Shown here: positions 55,103 through 63,077 of the stretch, piece by piece
Numbering within the stretch: the first letter of the stretch is position 1
Layout of the letters: every line of letters starts with the position of its first letter
Source: an uncultured Gammaproteobacteria bacterium
Lineage (GTDB): Bacteria; Pseudomonadota; Gammaproteobacteria; PS1; Pseudothioglobaceae
Reading direction: 5' to 3'
Assembly: GCA_902509905.1 (NCBI GenBank)
Contig: CABWZI010000004.1
Span: 1-64,000, forward strand
DNA: 64,000 nucleotides
Translations under genes and position numbers: made by a program
Notes under the pieces: model-generated
Database searches by the model: none
Told to the model about the DNA's origin: nothing
Seen by the model: the letters and a program-made list of their open reading frames with translations, nothing else

Positions 55103-55203
55103 TGGTGGGGCGTGAGCGATTCGAACGCTCGACCAGCGGATTAAAAGTCCGATGGCTTACACCACCCATCTCAACAAGTTGAGGATGGGTGCCCTACCAC
55201 ACC
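55103..55203 (-). tRNA. Lysine tRNA (TTT)-like, 3' half normal, 5' half aberrant; possible attachment-site remnant
   Basis: Read on the minus strand, the last 50 bases are a good tRNA: anticodon arm with loop CTTTTAA (anticodon TTT), variable loop, T-arm GAGCG-TTCGAAT-CGCTC, acceptor strand ACGCCCC, then ACCA with CCA encoded (55103-55105). The 5' side does not fit. The expected GGGGCGT acceptor partner is absent (GGTGTGG gives two mismatches) and the D-arm is replaced by a 12-bp hairpin at 55163-55191 (CACCCATC/GATGGGTG plus TCAA/TTGA). At 101 bases it is about 25 too long. It may be the displaced 3' end of a tRNA gene used for integration, a tRNA pseudogene, or a real tRNA with an odd D-arm. 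Confidence 0.6.
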
Positions 55204-55275
55204 TATTCTAACAACAATCTTAGGTTTTCATGCAATGAACTCATTATAGCAAAAAACCAGCTTTTCAAAGACAAT

Positions 55276-55340
55276 TGCACGATTAGTGCACGAAATTTGC
55301 ACGATTTTTTAAGGGGGTATGTATGCACCATGGGGGGTAT
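55276..55340. repeat. Phased TGCACGA repeats and paired GGGGGTAT repeats near the island edge
   Basis: TGCACGA occurs three times at 55276, 55287 and 55298, exactly 11 bp apart, so all copies face the same side of the helix. Two GGGGGTAT copies follow at 55313-55320 and 55333-55340, 20 bp apart. Such arrays are typical of binding sites for integrase arms, excisionases or repressors. They lie between the tRNA-like remnant and the first island gene. The rest of 55204-55461 shows no gene. Confidence 0.6.
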
Positions 55341-55461
55341 CTAGTATGTATTTATAACAGTCGCACTTTTTAGGAAAGAAATAACTGTTTACCAGTTTGT
55401 TTATTACTTCATGCATCAAACGAAATTTGGTCTCTAGTCCAAGTTGACATATAATTAGTGT

Positions 55462-57084
55462 ATGAAAAAACTACTCATACTTCTATTCTCTCTTCTGATT
55501 TCCTTTGCCTCTTATGGAGAGGAAGAAGAACTCGATTTCTCATTGGATACTTTTTGCGACCAATCACCTAAAGCACAAGTAAGAAATGGTCTTTTTTACC
55601 TTCCAAATCAAGAAGAGCCATACTCTGGTGAAAACCTTTGTGTTTATTTAAGTAATGGACAATATTATAGTAAGGGAGAAATAAAAGATGGACTTCGACA
55701 TGGTTCATGGAGTTATTGGAAAGAAAATGGTCAGAACTTGAGTGATAAATTGTTTTTTGAGGATGAGATTGTTAGTGAAACTGAATATGAATATTATGAA
55801 AATGGTCAGTTACAATATAAAACAACATTCCAGGATGGAGAAATAGTTGGTGTAGCGACAAGATGGTATGAAAATGGTCAAAAATCGCAAGAAGGTATTT
55901 GTTTGGGATGTATAAATTCAGAAATAAAGTCATGGTATGAAAATGGTCAGATTCAGATGGAGACATCCTATAAAGATGGTATGCCAGATGGGAAGTTTAC
56001 TTTGTGGTATGAAAATGGTCGGATGCAAGGTGTGGGATACCACAATAATCTACTTCCAGATGGAAATTGGATGACATGGTTTGAAAATGGTTTGCAGTCA
56101 GGTGAAGGAAATTTTAAAGATGGAACGGGTCAATTTATTGAGTTTTATGAAAATAATCAGAAATTACATGAAATGGTTTACCAAGATGGAATTGGAAAAG
56201 AGACTCGTTGGTATGATGATGGTCAGATATCCAGTGAAAAAAATTACAAAGACGGTAAGAATAATGGCAAATTCACTAAGTGGTATGAGAATGGTCAGCT
56301 CATGATAGAAGGAAACTATATAGACGATAAGAAGGAAGGCAAGTGGACTGAGTGGTATGAGAATGGTCAGATAGAGTTTGAGTTATTTTTTAAAAGTGGT
56401 GAAGTAATTAGTGAAAAAGCTAGAGAAGCTGAAATACTTGCACAAGAGGTTGCAAAACAAGTCAAGAAAGCTGAAGAGAAGCGAAAACTAGAAGAGCAAA
56501 AACTAGAAGAGCAAAAACTAGAAGAGCAAAAACGTAAGCCAGAAGAAGAAAAGGTAAAAGAAGCTGAAGAGAAACGAAAGCTTGAAGAAGAGAGAGCTAA
56601 ATTAGCTGAAAAAGAAAAAGATGAATCCAAGAGACTTACAGAGGAAGAGCGAATCAGATTAGATGAGTTAGAGGCTGAGAGAACAGCTCAGCAGTTAGCT
56701 TTAGAAAATGAACAATACCTTCGTTTATTGACTGAAGAAGTTCTATCTGAGCAAGCTGAAGAAGAGGAAAGAAAATTAAAAATTAAAAATCAACAAGAGG
56801 CTCTTAAGATTGCTTGGATTAATAATATTGCAGCAAGAATTTATACGCACTGGCGATATCAAGGTGCAGAGGATGATTGGACTGCAGAGGTCTATGTCCT
56901 TCAAGATAGGGATGGCACAGTATTGGCTGTAGATGTTCGAAAAGCAAATGTTGGTGATAGTGCTAAAGCAAAATCATTTAAAGACTCTATAAGAAGAGCG
57001 GTTTACAAAGCATCACCACTTCCATCTGCTCCTGATGAAGCAGTATTTGATAGTGAATTAATGATTACATTTAGTGTGAATTAA
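55462..57084 (+). CDS. Secreted YwqK/MORN-type repeat protein with coiled coil and TolA-like C-terminus
   Basis: A 540-residue protein of unusual architecture. A signal peptide (MKKLLILLFSLLISFASYG) is followed by about ten repeats of roughly 22-24 residues centred on WYENGQ (residues 60-310), the YwqK/MORN-like pattern. A long charged helix (about 318-445) includes three perfect 15-bp DNA repeats encoding LEEQK. The last 85 residues (IYTHWRYQG...PLPSAPDEAVFDSELMITF) match the C-terminal domain of TolA/TonB-type proteins. It lacks the N-terminal membrane anchor of TolA. Function unknown; an envelope-spanning or colicin/phage-receptor-like role is only a guess. A TATAAT at 55450-55455 lies so close that the mRNA may be almost leaderless. 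Confidence 0.85.
   Translation: MKKLLILLFSLLISFASYGEEEELDFSLDTFCDQSPKAQVRNGLFYLPNQEEPYSGENLCVYLSNGQYYSKGEIKDGLRHGSWSYWKENGQNLSDKLFFEDEIVSETEYEYYENGQLQYKTTFQDGEIVGVATRWYENGQKSQEGICLGCINSEIKSWYENGQIQMETSYKDGMPDGKFTLWYENGRMQGVGYHNNLLPDGNWMTWFENGLQSGEGNFKDGTGQFIEFYENNQKLHEMVYQDGIGKETRWYDDGQISSEKNYKDGKNNGKFTKWYENGQLMIEGNYIDDKKEGKWTEWYENGQIEFELFFKSGEVISEKAREAEILAQEVAKQVKKAEEKRKLEEQKLEEQKLEEQKRKPEEEKVKEAEEKRKLEEERAKLAEKEKDESKRLTEEERIRLDELEAERTAQQLALENEQYLRLLTEEVLSEQAEEEERKLKIKNQQEALKIAWINNIAARIYTHWRYQGAEDDWTAEVYVLQDRDGTVLAVDVRKANVGDSAKAKSFKDSIRRAVYKASPLPSAPDEAVFDSELMITFSVN
56488..56532 (+). repeat. Three perfect 15-bp tandem repeats inside the coiled-coil coding region
   Basis: CTAGAAGAGCAAAAA is repeated three times without change, in frame, encoding LEEQK units of the charged helix. 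Perfect identity at DNA level suggests recent slippage, and copy number may vary between strains. Confidence 0.9.
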
Positions 57085-57091
57085 TACATAT

Positions 57092-57448
57092 ATGGATATC
57101 TATAATTATCTTGAAGAAAACAAAGTAGTCTGTCCTTACCCTCAAGCTTGGCAAGCTATCTTTAATCAAATTATTAAAGAAGCTGGTTTTGAAGATAAAA
57201 AATTAAATTGGAAAGAATGGTCTGAATTGGGCATGCCAAATCCACTTGTTCTTAGTAGGTGGCTATCCAGTGATAATGAAAAGAAAGCAGTCTTTCATGC
57301 ACAAATTGAGTTTGCAAAAAAGCATGATGTTATTCATATTATTGAAAACTGGATAGATGAATACGATATGGATATATTCTTCACTGGAAACCATTTTGTA
57401 GAACCCGATACAAATCTTGTGGGAGATATCGGAGATTCATATAACTAA
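57092..57448 (+). CDS. Hypothetical protein, 118 residues
   Basis: I do not recognise this small acidic protein. It starts at an ATG 7 bp after the repeat protein, so the two are probably cotranscribed. It has no signal peptide or membrane helix, is rich in Trp, Asp and Glu, and looks like a mostly helical cytoplasmic protein. Its 3' end overlaps the next gene by about 30 bases. The pairing with an exported TolA-like neighbour is the only context clue. Confidence 0.6.
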   Translation: MDIYNYLEENKVVCPYPQAWQAIFNQIIKEAGFEDKKLNWKEWSELGMPNPLVLSRWLSSDNEKKAVFHAQIEFAKKHDVIHIIENWIDEYDMDIFFTGNHFVEPDTNLVGDIGDSYN

Positions 57449-58316
57449 ATACCTTCTTAATCACTGGCAAGGAGGTCATTCATTAGTAAAGGCTTTTTGG
57501 ATAAACAGCGTTCTTATCTTTGGCGTTTTTAACCTCTTACTTGAGCAAATTAGTACGCTCAACAATCCCGCAACAATCATTACCTATGCAAGAATCTATT
57601 TACTTTTAACTTTAGCCTTTTTTTTAGTTATCTTTCCATGGCAAATTATTGGTCTAGCAAGAACTTTAATAAGATATATCAAAAGTAAAAAACAGCTCGT
57701 AACTTCATTTTTAGTTATTGTTTTTCTTCTTTGGGAACTAACAATCCTATCTCTAATAATCGTTAAGTCTCCTCAAAAACTAATAGAGTCTGTGTATATC
57801 AGTTTCAGCTCCTATGAAACAGGTGGCTATAAGCTATCTGTTCAAGAGAATACTCTATTGTTAGATGGCAAGATTAGTTATGGTATTTCAAAGGATTTTG
57901 AACAAGTATTGGATGAGAATCCCCAAGTCAAAACTATTACATTTTTTAGCCAAGGTGGTCTTGAATATGAAGCGAGGAATATATCCTCAATCATTAAAGA
58001 AAGAGGACTGAATACTTATGTTCCTGAATACTGCGTGTCTGCCTGCACATCTGCTTTTCTTGGCGGCAAGAAAAGACAAATGTCCTCAAAGGCTTTACTT
58101 GGGTTTCACCAAGGAAAACCTTCCTTTAATAAAAGCAAATTCTCCGAAGAAGAGATAAAAGATAAACTCTATGACACCATTAAGTTTTATAAACAAAATG
58201 GAATAGATAAAGAGTTTGTTAAGAGGTTTTACAGAACTCCTCCAGAGGAGATGTGGTATCCCAGAGATGAAGAGTTATTAAAGCAAGGAATAGTGACTGA
58301 AATAATTGATGAATAA
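57417..58316 (+). CDS. Membrane-anchored ClpP-like (COG3904-type) protein
   Basis: A 299-residue protein with three hydrophobic segments (about 21-43, 55-85, 92-117) and a C-terminal domain of the ClpP/crotonase type. The second part has TFFSQGGLEYEA (oxyanion-type loop), YCVSACTSAFLGGKKRQ (Ser198 in the nucleophile position) and LLGFHQG (His221). These match the uncharacterised COG3904 periplasmic family. No ATG is available near the N-terminus: the frame opens at a TTG (57417) and a start a few codons later is possible. It may cleave membrane or periplasmic proteins, but activity is unproven. Confidence 0.75.
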   Translation: MWEISEIHITKYLLNHWQGGHSLVKAFWINSVLIFGVFNLLLEQISTLNNPATIITYARIYLLLTLAFFLVIFPWQIIGLARTLIRYIKSKKQLVTSFLVIVFLLWELTILSLIIVKSPQKLIESVYISFSSYETGGYKLSVQENTLLLDGKISYGISKDFEQVLDENPQVKTITFFSQGGLEYEARNISSIIKERGLNTYVPEYCVSACTSAFLGGKKRQMSSKALLGFHQGKPSFNKSKFSEEEIKDKLYDTIKFYKQNGIDKEFVKRFYRTPPEEMWYPRDEELLKQGIVTEIIDE

Positions 58317-58456
58317 ATTGAATGCGATAGTTCTACTGATAAATTACTAATATCTCTATTTTGCCTATATGAAGGCTTTTACAGGGCATTAACTAGAGAA
58401 TATTAAAGCTCACTAAAGTTACGAGTAATAGTAGGGAATTATCTTAGAGAGTCTCT

Positions 58457-59938
58457 TTACGGAAACCCTCGAGAAACCCGCCATTCATTTTCTCTTTGAT
58501 TATATTGTTTAAAGTTATTAATTCCTTCTTTAGTAATATTTATTAGTTCATTTCCTGTTATTGGCTCTCTTAAGCCTTTATAGTTTATTTGGTCTTTAAC
58601 TAAAGGTCTTTCTTGTTCTTGTTGTTCTAGTATTTTCCTTATCGATTCTTTTTTATCTGTTATTGCTTCTGTAGTTAAAACCTCTTCATAGGCTTTATTC
58701 ATTTCATCTTTTAAGTCGTTTATATGGCTCATTCTTACAATAAAACTATCATGCACTGGTAAGGCGACTATATTGTCTCTAGCAAGCCTTAAAATGACCT
58801 TTTCGGCTATTTGTGAGTCAAGGTATTGAAGCTCTATTCCGATGCCTGTAGCGAAGTATTTGGAAATCTTAGGATGCTTAAGTTCTAGCTGGTTAAAGAT
58901 ATCTTGAGCTGACTTATTCTTTGGAAGTGTTAGCTCACTATTAATGGAGTAAATAGCTTCTTTCTTGGTTTTCGCATTGATGATTGTATTCAATGCAACT
59001 TTTACTTGGTCTCTGTATTTTCTTCCAAATCCTTCTATTAGGTATGTATCTTCAGAGCCAATCTCTATATCTTCGAACGCATAGAGCATTCTGATATGAA
59101 TCCCTGAGAAGTCTTCTTCCTCAACTCGTTTACCGCTTATGGTTATATATTTTCTATAGGCACTTGGTATTTCTTGCCACCATCCATGATAGAAGCGTCC
59201 ACCATTCTCAAAGCTAGAGTTATTGAATATGCGTCTTAGCTTTCTTCTGGTGAAGTCAATCGGGTTTTTATCTGGCTTCTTATCCAATGCTTTATTAAGC
59301 TTGGTGTGTTCTTTATCCGATATTTCTATATCTAACCAAGTTCTATCTAATAGAGCATTTATTTCTTCCAGATTGCTCCTCATTTTATTTGTAGTAGGAT
59401 TATCTATATAGTCGACTAAATCCTTTCTATTCGGGTTTATAGACTCGTCTTTGGACTTCTTTAGGATGATTGTTTCTTCGTCTTTATCGTTAGTAATCAT
59501 TGCAGTTGAAATACTATAAGATTTGAAGCATTTAATGAGCTTGGTATTGGCTCGTACTCTAGAGCGATTGCCTGATGCAGTTATCGGGTCATAATGACCG
59601 GGGTGGTATTCAATATATTTAAGTTTTGTTATTACATTGAAAATCTTAATAAAGACTCTATAGCCTATGTTTCTAGTGTTATATCTTTTATTTGAGTACT
59701 CTCCCGAAGTCCTTGAAACTGCGAGATACATCTTTGGGCTTACCGAATAGGTTACGAACAGATTGAGAAGCAATACTTTGAGATTACTTTTGTATTTAGT
59801 TTTATTGAATCGCTTCAAATGAAGCTCTGATTGAATCTCCTCAAGCAACTTAGAGACTAGGTTATCTATCTCTTCGAACTCAGACCAAAGGCTATCTTTA
59901 AAGGGTTTGGAGTGTTTTAGTTTTGAAGCTTTATCCAT
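58457..59938 (-). CDS. Family-A polymerase-like protein, function unknown
   Basis: A 493-residue protein with the palm motifs of the DNA polymerase A / T7 RNA polymerase superfamily in the right order. Motif A is EEDFSGIHIRMLYA (Asp276), motif B is RDQVK (Arg309, Lys313) and motif C is VHDSF (His396, Asp397). FENGGRFYHGWWQEIPSAYRKYI precedes motif A. No exonuclease domain is present, and the aromatic residue expected after the motif B lysine is not conserved. I know similar proteins only as hypotheticals near mobile elements. It could synthesise DNA or RNA for a mobile element or be a non-catalytic relative. It is the last gene of the minus-strand island operon. Confidence 0.7.
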   Translation of the reverse strand: MDKASKLKHSKPFKDSLWSEFEEIDNLVSKLLEEIQSELHLKRFNKTKYKSNLKVLLLNLFVTYSVSPKMYLAVSRTSGEYSNKRYNTRNIGYRVFIKIFNVITKLKYIEYHPGHYDPITASGNRSRVRANTKLIKCFKSYSISTAMITNDKDEETIILKKSKDESINPNRKDLVDYIDNPTTNKMRSNLEEINALLDRTWLDIEISDKEHTKLNKALDKKPDKNPIDFTRRKLRRIFNNSSFENGGRFYHGWWQEIPSAYRKYITISGKRVEEEDFSGIHIRMLYAFEDIEIGSEDTYLIEGFGRKYRDQVKVALNTIINAKTKKEAIYSINSELTLPKNKSAQDIFNQLELKHPKISKYFATGIGIELQYLDSQIAEKVILRLARDNIVALPVHDSFIVRMSHINDLKDEMNKAYEEVLTTEAITDKKESIRKILEQQEQERPLVKDQINYKGLREPITGNELINITKEGINNFKQYNQRENEWRVSRGFP

Positions 59939-59968
59939 TAATTAGAATATAAAAGCGAACAATCTTGT

Positions 59969-60427
59969 CTAAAAGATTTCACATCTAGCTAAGATTGCAA
60001 TTACATAATCACCATTATTTTTACTGTAACTAAAGTGCCCACCACCATCATTCTCATTCTCTCTATCTGTATAAAGCATGTCATGAGCATGACCATCATT
60101 AGCCCAAAAGACTTCAAAGTCAGACTCAGAGTCATTGGGGTTGGCAAGATATTCTTCAACAAATAATTCTAGTAGTTGAACCTTTTCCCATGCATCTATT
60201 CTTTTAAGATAGTTTGAAGGGTTAAAAGCCACTATTAACTGACTCGAGTCCCATATATCCTTAGTCAATTTGAATGAAAAATTCTCAAGCTCTCGGTTAT
60301 ATACTCGATTGTCATCCAAAAAAATATTTTGTGTCATCTTGCAATTATATAAATCACCAATACCTGCTATGCTATGACTTGATATCATAAATAAGAATAG
60401 AAGTATTGATAGTTTTTTCATAAGCAT
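59969..60427 (-). CDS. Hypothetical secreted protein, 152 residues
   Basis: A Sec signal peptide (MLMKKLSILLFLFMISSHSIAG) is followed by a mature domain of about 130 residues with two cysteines and a C-terminal HFSYSKNNGDYVIAILARCEIF. The start abuts the stop of the repeat-protein gene upstream. No family recognised. Likely a periplasmic partner of the repeat proteins in this operon. Confidence 0.7.
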   Translation of the reverse strand: MLMKKLSILLFLFMISSHSIAGIGDLYNCKMTQNIFLDDNRVYNRELENFSFKLTKDIWDSSQLIVAFNPSNYLKRIDAWEKVQLLELFVEEYLANPNDSESDFEVFWANDGHAHDMLYTDRENENDGGGHFSYSKNNGDYVIAILARCEIF

Positions 60428-61012
60428 TTACTCATCACTCAACTTTCCAATTGTTGTAATTTTCCAATTTTGTAATTCTCCCATCTTATAGTATCGCTCT
60501 TCCATTATTTGACCATTCTCATTCCACTCAGTCCATTTACCTTCAGCTCTATTTGTTCGGTAGCATCTTTCTAATTTCTTCTGCCCGTTCTCAAACCACT
60601 CAGTAAACATACCATCTGCGATAGCTTTAGACATGCCCGGCAATCCGCCATCCTTATAATTTCTTACATATTTTTTATTGCCATTCTCATACCAAGAAGT
60701 CCATTTCCCAATGACTCTTCCACATTCATAATTTTGTTCTCTTTTCTTATGACCATTCTCATACCACTCAGTCCACTTTCCATGTTTACTATCCCTAGCT
60801 GGAAATACATACCGACTACTTCGCTCCCATCTTTCATCATTAGGGAGTACTTCATAAGGCTTAAAGTTTCCCTTTAACTTGACTTGACCATTCTCATACC
60901 AATAAGTCCATTTACCCTCTAACATTCCGTCGTTGTAACTCTCCTCTGACAATTGCTTTCCATTATCAAAGTATCTTTTATATACACCGTTTTTACGGAC
61001 TCGTTTAGTCAT
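60428..61012 (-). CDS. YwqK/MORN-type repeat protein, cytoplasmic
   Basis: A 194-residue protein made of six repeats with the core WYENGQ (YFDNGK, YWYENGQ, EWYENGH, SWYENGN, EWFENGQ, EWNENGQ). No signal peptide. Similar repeat proteins are labelled YwqK-family antitoxins, but that name says little about function in a Gram-negative cell. It overlaps the upstream gene by 4 bases. Confidence 0.8.
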   Translation of the reverse strand: MTKRVRKNGVYKRYFDNGKQLSEESYNDGMLEGKWTYWYENGQVKLKGNFKPYEVLPNDERWERSSRYVFPARDSKHGKWTEWYENGHKKREQNYECGRVIGKWTSWYENGNKKYVRNYKDGGLPGMSKAIADGMFTEWFENGQKKLERCYRTNRAEGKWTEWNENGQIMEERYYKMGELQNWKITTIGKLSDE

Positions 61013-61632
61013 AATGAACTTCTAAAATAGTTCCAAATTCTCTGAAAAATTGATGTGTTTTTATATACTTTAACTTCTATATGCCTTTCTCTTGCTATTT
61101 TCCGCTCGGCATGTTCTTTTGCTCTTTTTTGTTTATATTCTTTTTTGAGAGCCTTCATTCTTCTACTATCTTCCTGTTGTTGCTTCATTAGAGCATCATG
61201 CCTTGAAATGTTTATTGCTTTTTGATGAACAACTTCTCCGAAATCTTCATAAGTATCACAACCACTATGAGTTTTAGAGCCTGTTGGCGCATAGGGGTTT
61301 TTCCCTCGATTGGCAAAGCCAAACTCATAGAGCTCTTTGGTTTCATCATAATCTGAATCAGAGTCTAATCTTTCCTCTATATTCCGAAGCACCCAAGCAG
61401 TGTTGGTAGCAGAGCCAACAAACCACTCAAAATGCTTTTCACATAGAACTATGCCTTTGTAGAGAAGTTTGAGGTCATCAAGGGAACAATCATCACAATT
61501 CTCGGGATAGCGAGCCCTTTGCCATTGCCCCTCTCTTAGATAACTGAACTCTGAATCAGGTATGGTTGGAATAATCTCTGTACGACCAATTTCGATGAGC
61601 TGCTTGATTAAATCGTCGTAGAATTTTTCCAT
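61009..61632 (-). CDS. Hypothetical protein with a probable zinc site
   Basis: A 207-residue protein. Cys46-x2-Cys49 (CDDC) and Cys64-x2-His67 (CEKH) look like a treble-clef or zinc-ribbon site. The C-terminal 55 residues are strongly basic and helical (KKEYKQKRAKEHAERK), suited to nucleic acid or membrane surface binding. No family recognised. It overlaps the next gene (repeat protein) by 4 bases. Confidence 0.65.
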   Translation of the reverse strand: MEKFYDDLIKQLIEIGRTEIIPTIPDSEFSYLREGQWQRARYPENCDDCSLDDLKLLYKGIVLCEKHFEWFVGSATNTAWVLRNIEERLDSDSDYDETKELYEFGFANRGKNPYAPTGSKTHSGCDTYEDFGEVVHQKAINISRHDALMKQQQEDSRRMKALKKEYKQKRAKEHAERKIARERHIEVKVYKNTSIFQRIWNYFRSSL

Positions 61633-61658
61633 TTACCCCTTGCCACACTGATACATAA

Positions 61659-62006
61659 TTAATAATCCCACCACATATTATTAAGGTTCTGTTGATTAAT
61701 GTTTCTTTGATAGTTGCCACCTGAATTGATGTTATTCCACATCTGTGAAGATTGAATAGACATAATCGCAGCATTCTGCTCATCCATCTTCCAAGCGATT
61801 ACTTCGTGGTCAGTCATAGCATCCTGTTCATAGGTAAAGTTCCCATTACCATCGAAACATTTAATTCGTTTAGGTGAAATGACTTGATAACTTTGACACG
61901 CAGCACCACCAATATCCTTATAGAAATAACCATCATCTAACATTTGGTTGGTAGCACAACCAATTAAGCTAAAAGAGATTAATAATAGTAGGAGTAGTTT
62001 TTTCAT
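61659..62006 (-). CDS. Small lipoprotein, 115 residues
   Basis: A lipoprotein signal (MKKLLLLLLISFSLIGCATNQ) has a LIGC lipobox with acylation at Cys17. The mature part is hydrophilic, rich in Asn and Gln near the C-terminus. No family recognised. The second mature residue is Ala, so outer-membrane sorting is expected under the usual +2 rule. Confidence 0.8.
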   Translation of the reverse strand: MKKLLLLLLISFSLIGCATNQMLDDGYFYKDIGGAACQSYQVISPKRIKCFDGNGNFTYEQDAMTDHEVIAWKMDEQNAAIMSIQSSQMWNNINSGGNYQRNINQQNLNNMWWDY

Positions 62007-62047
62007 AATAAATCAGAGAAACTGGTTAAAGTATGTAATTTAAAAAT

Positions 62048-62677
62048 TCAGCTTTGAGGGTGCGATGCAATGTAGGCTTCAAAATCACTTTTCGTATTAA
62101 AGGTAATGCCATCTATTGAATATTTTTTTTCTTTAATATGATATGAGCTGTCTTCGCCTTTATGACTTGATGAATAATTTTTTTCATCGATTTCAGTCTC
62201 AGCGGCTTCTATTGCCTCCTTTATTCTTTTATCTAAAGCTTCCTTGTCCTCAGGACTCGATTTTTCAGCAGCTTTTTTTAGTTCACCTGTGTAAATTTCA
62301 AAGTCCTTTTTTGACCTAAATTTAATACCATTAATTGCGTATTTGGATAGTTTCTTTTCCTTTGCAGCTTTGCTTTTATTGGCTTTAACAGTTGTTGCTT
62401 CAATTTTTTTAGACTCTTGAAGTGCTTCATATGCTTTAGCGCTCTCTCTTTCATTTATCTGCTGAGTTTCTATATCATCCATAATAGATTGAACTCTAAG
62501 CTTGAGATAAATACCGTCAGCTTTTTCTTTATCTCCCTCTGCTTTTGATAAAGCTTTTGCGTACAATCCTTTGCGGATTTCACCACTTTCCACTTCTTCA
62601 AGGGCAGCCTCATAAAGCTTTTCCTCATAGAGTCTTGATTTAATTGTAGTCTTTTTGACTTTGTCGAACATTCCCAT
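62048..62677 (-). CDS. Hypothetical helical protein with a duplicated 19-residue motif
   Basis: A 209-residue cytoplasmic protein. The N-terminal half is helical (LYAKALSKAEGDKEKADGIYLKLRVQSI, a pattern I recall from unrelated hypothetical proteins). The motif KYAINGIKFRSKKDFEIYT at 112-130 recurs as KYSIDGITFNTKSDFEAYI at 185-203, so the C-terminal half holds two copies of a small module separated by a charged linker. Function unknown. Confidence 0.65.
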   Translation of the reverse strand: MGMFDKVKKTTIKSRLYEEKLYEAALEEVESGEIRKGLYAKALSKAEGDKEKADGIYLKLRVQSIMDDIETQQINERESAKAYEALQESKKIEATTVKANKSKAAKEKKLSKYAINGIKFRSKKDFEIYTGELKKAAEKSSPEDKEALDKRIKEAIEAAETEIDEKNYSSSHKGEDSSYHIKEKKYSIDGITFNTKSDFEAYIASHPQS

Positions 62678-62684
62678 AAGCTAA

Positions 62685-63077
62685 TTATATTTGAACATTG
62701 TTTTTTATAGCTTTAGTTTTTACTACTAATCCATTCTCAAAGGTTAGATGCATTTCAGTTTCATATCTTGTAATATCCCAGCTAGAGCCTTGAATCTTGT
62801 CTCCAGTCGCAACCTGTCCAACACCTGTAATCCAATCAGCTAGAATTGGGAGATTAACTAGAACGTCATACATACCGCTGGAAAAATCAATAAGATAAAG
62901 CTTATCATCTTTAATTTCCCAAGTTCCTACATATCCACGCCAGCAATTAGATGATTTTTCAATAAACCCTTTTCTTTTTATTTGTATTATTGATTCATCC
63001 TCAGGCAATGACAGAGAATTTATTAAGGGATATCTTTCACCTTCAATAATGATTCGTTCTTGAACTTGAGTTGTCAT
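62685..63077 (-). CDS. Hypothetical beta-rich protein, 130 residues
   Basis: No signal peptide or membrane helix. Alternating hydrophobic strands (GYVGTWEIKDDKLYLIDF, ITRYETEMHLTFENGLVV) suggest a small beta domain. Its start overlaps the zinc-ribbon gene stop by one base. No family recognised. Confidence 0.6.
   Translation of the reverse strand: MTTQVQERIIIEGERYPLINSLSLPEDESIIQIKRKGFIEKSSNCWRGYVGTWEIKDDKLYLIDFSSGMYDVLVNLPILADWITGVGQVATGDKIQGSSWDITRYETEMHLTFENGLVVKTKAIKNNVQI

Noticed and set aside
55450-55462. TATAAT six bases before the start of the TolA-like repeat gene, with TTGACA touching it
   Set aside because: The TTGACA overlaps the TATAAT start and cannot be its -35; a leaderless transcript is possible but a single -10 match in AT-rich DNA is not enough.
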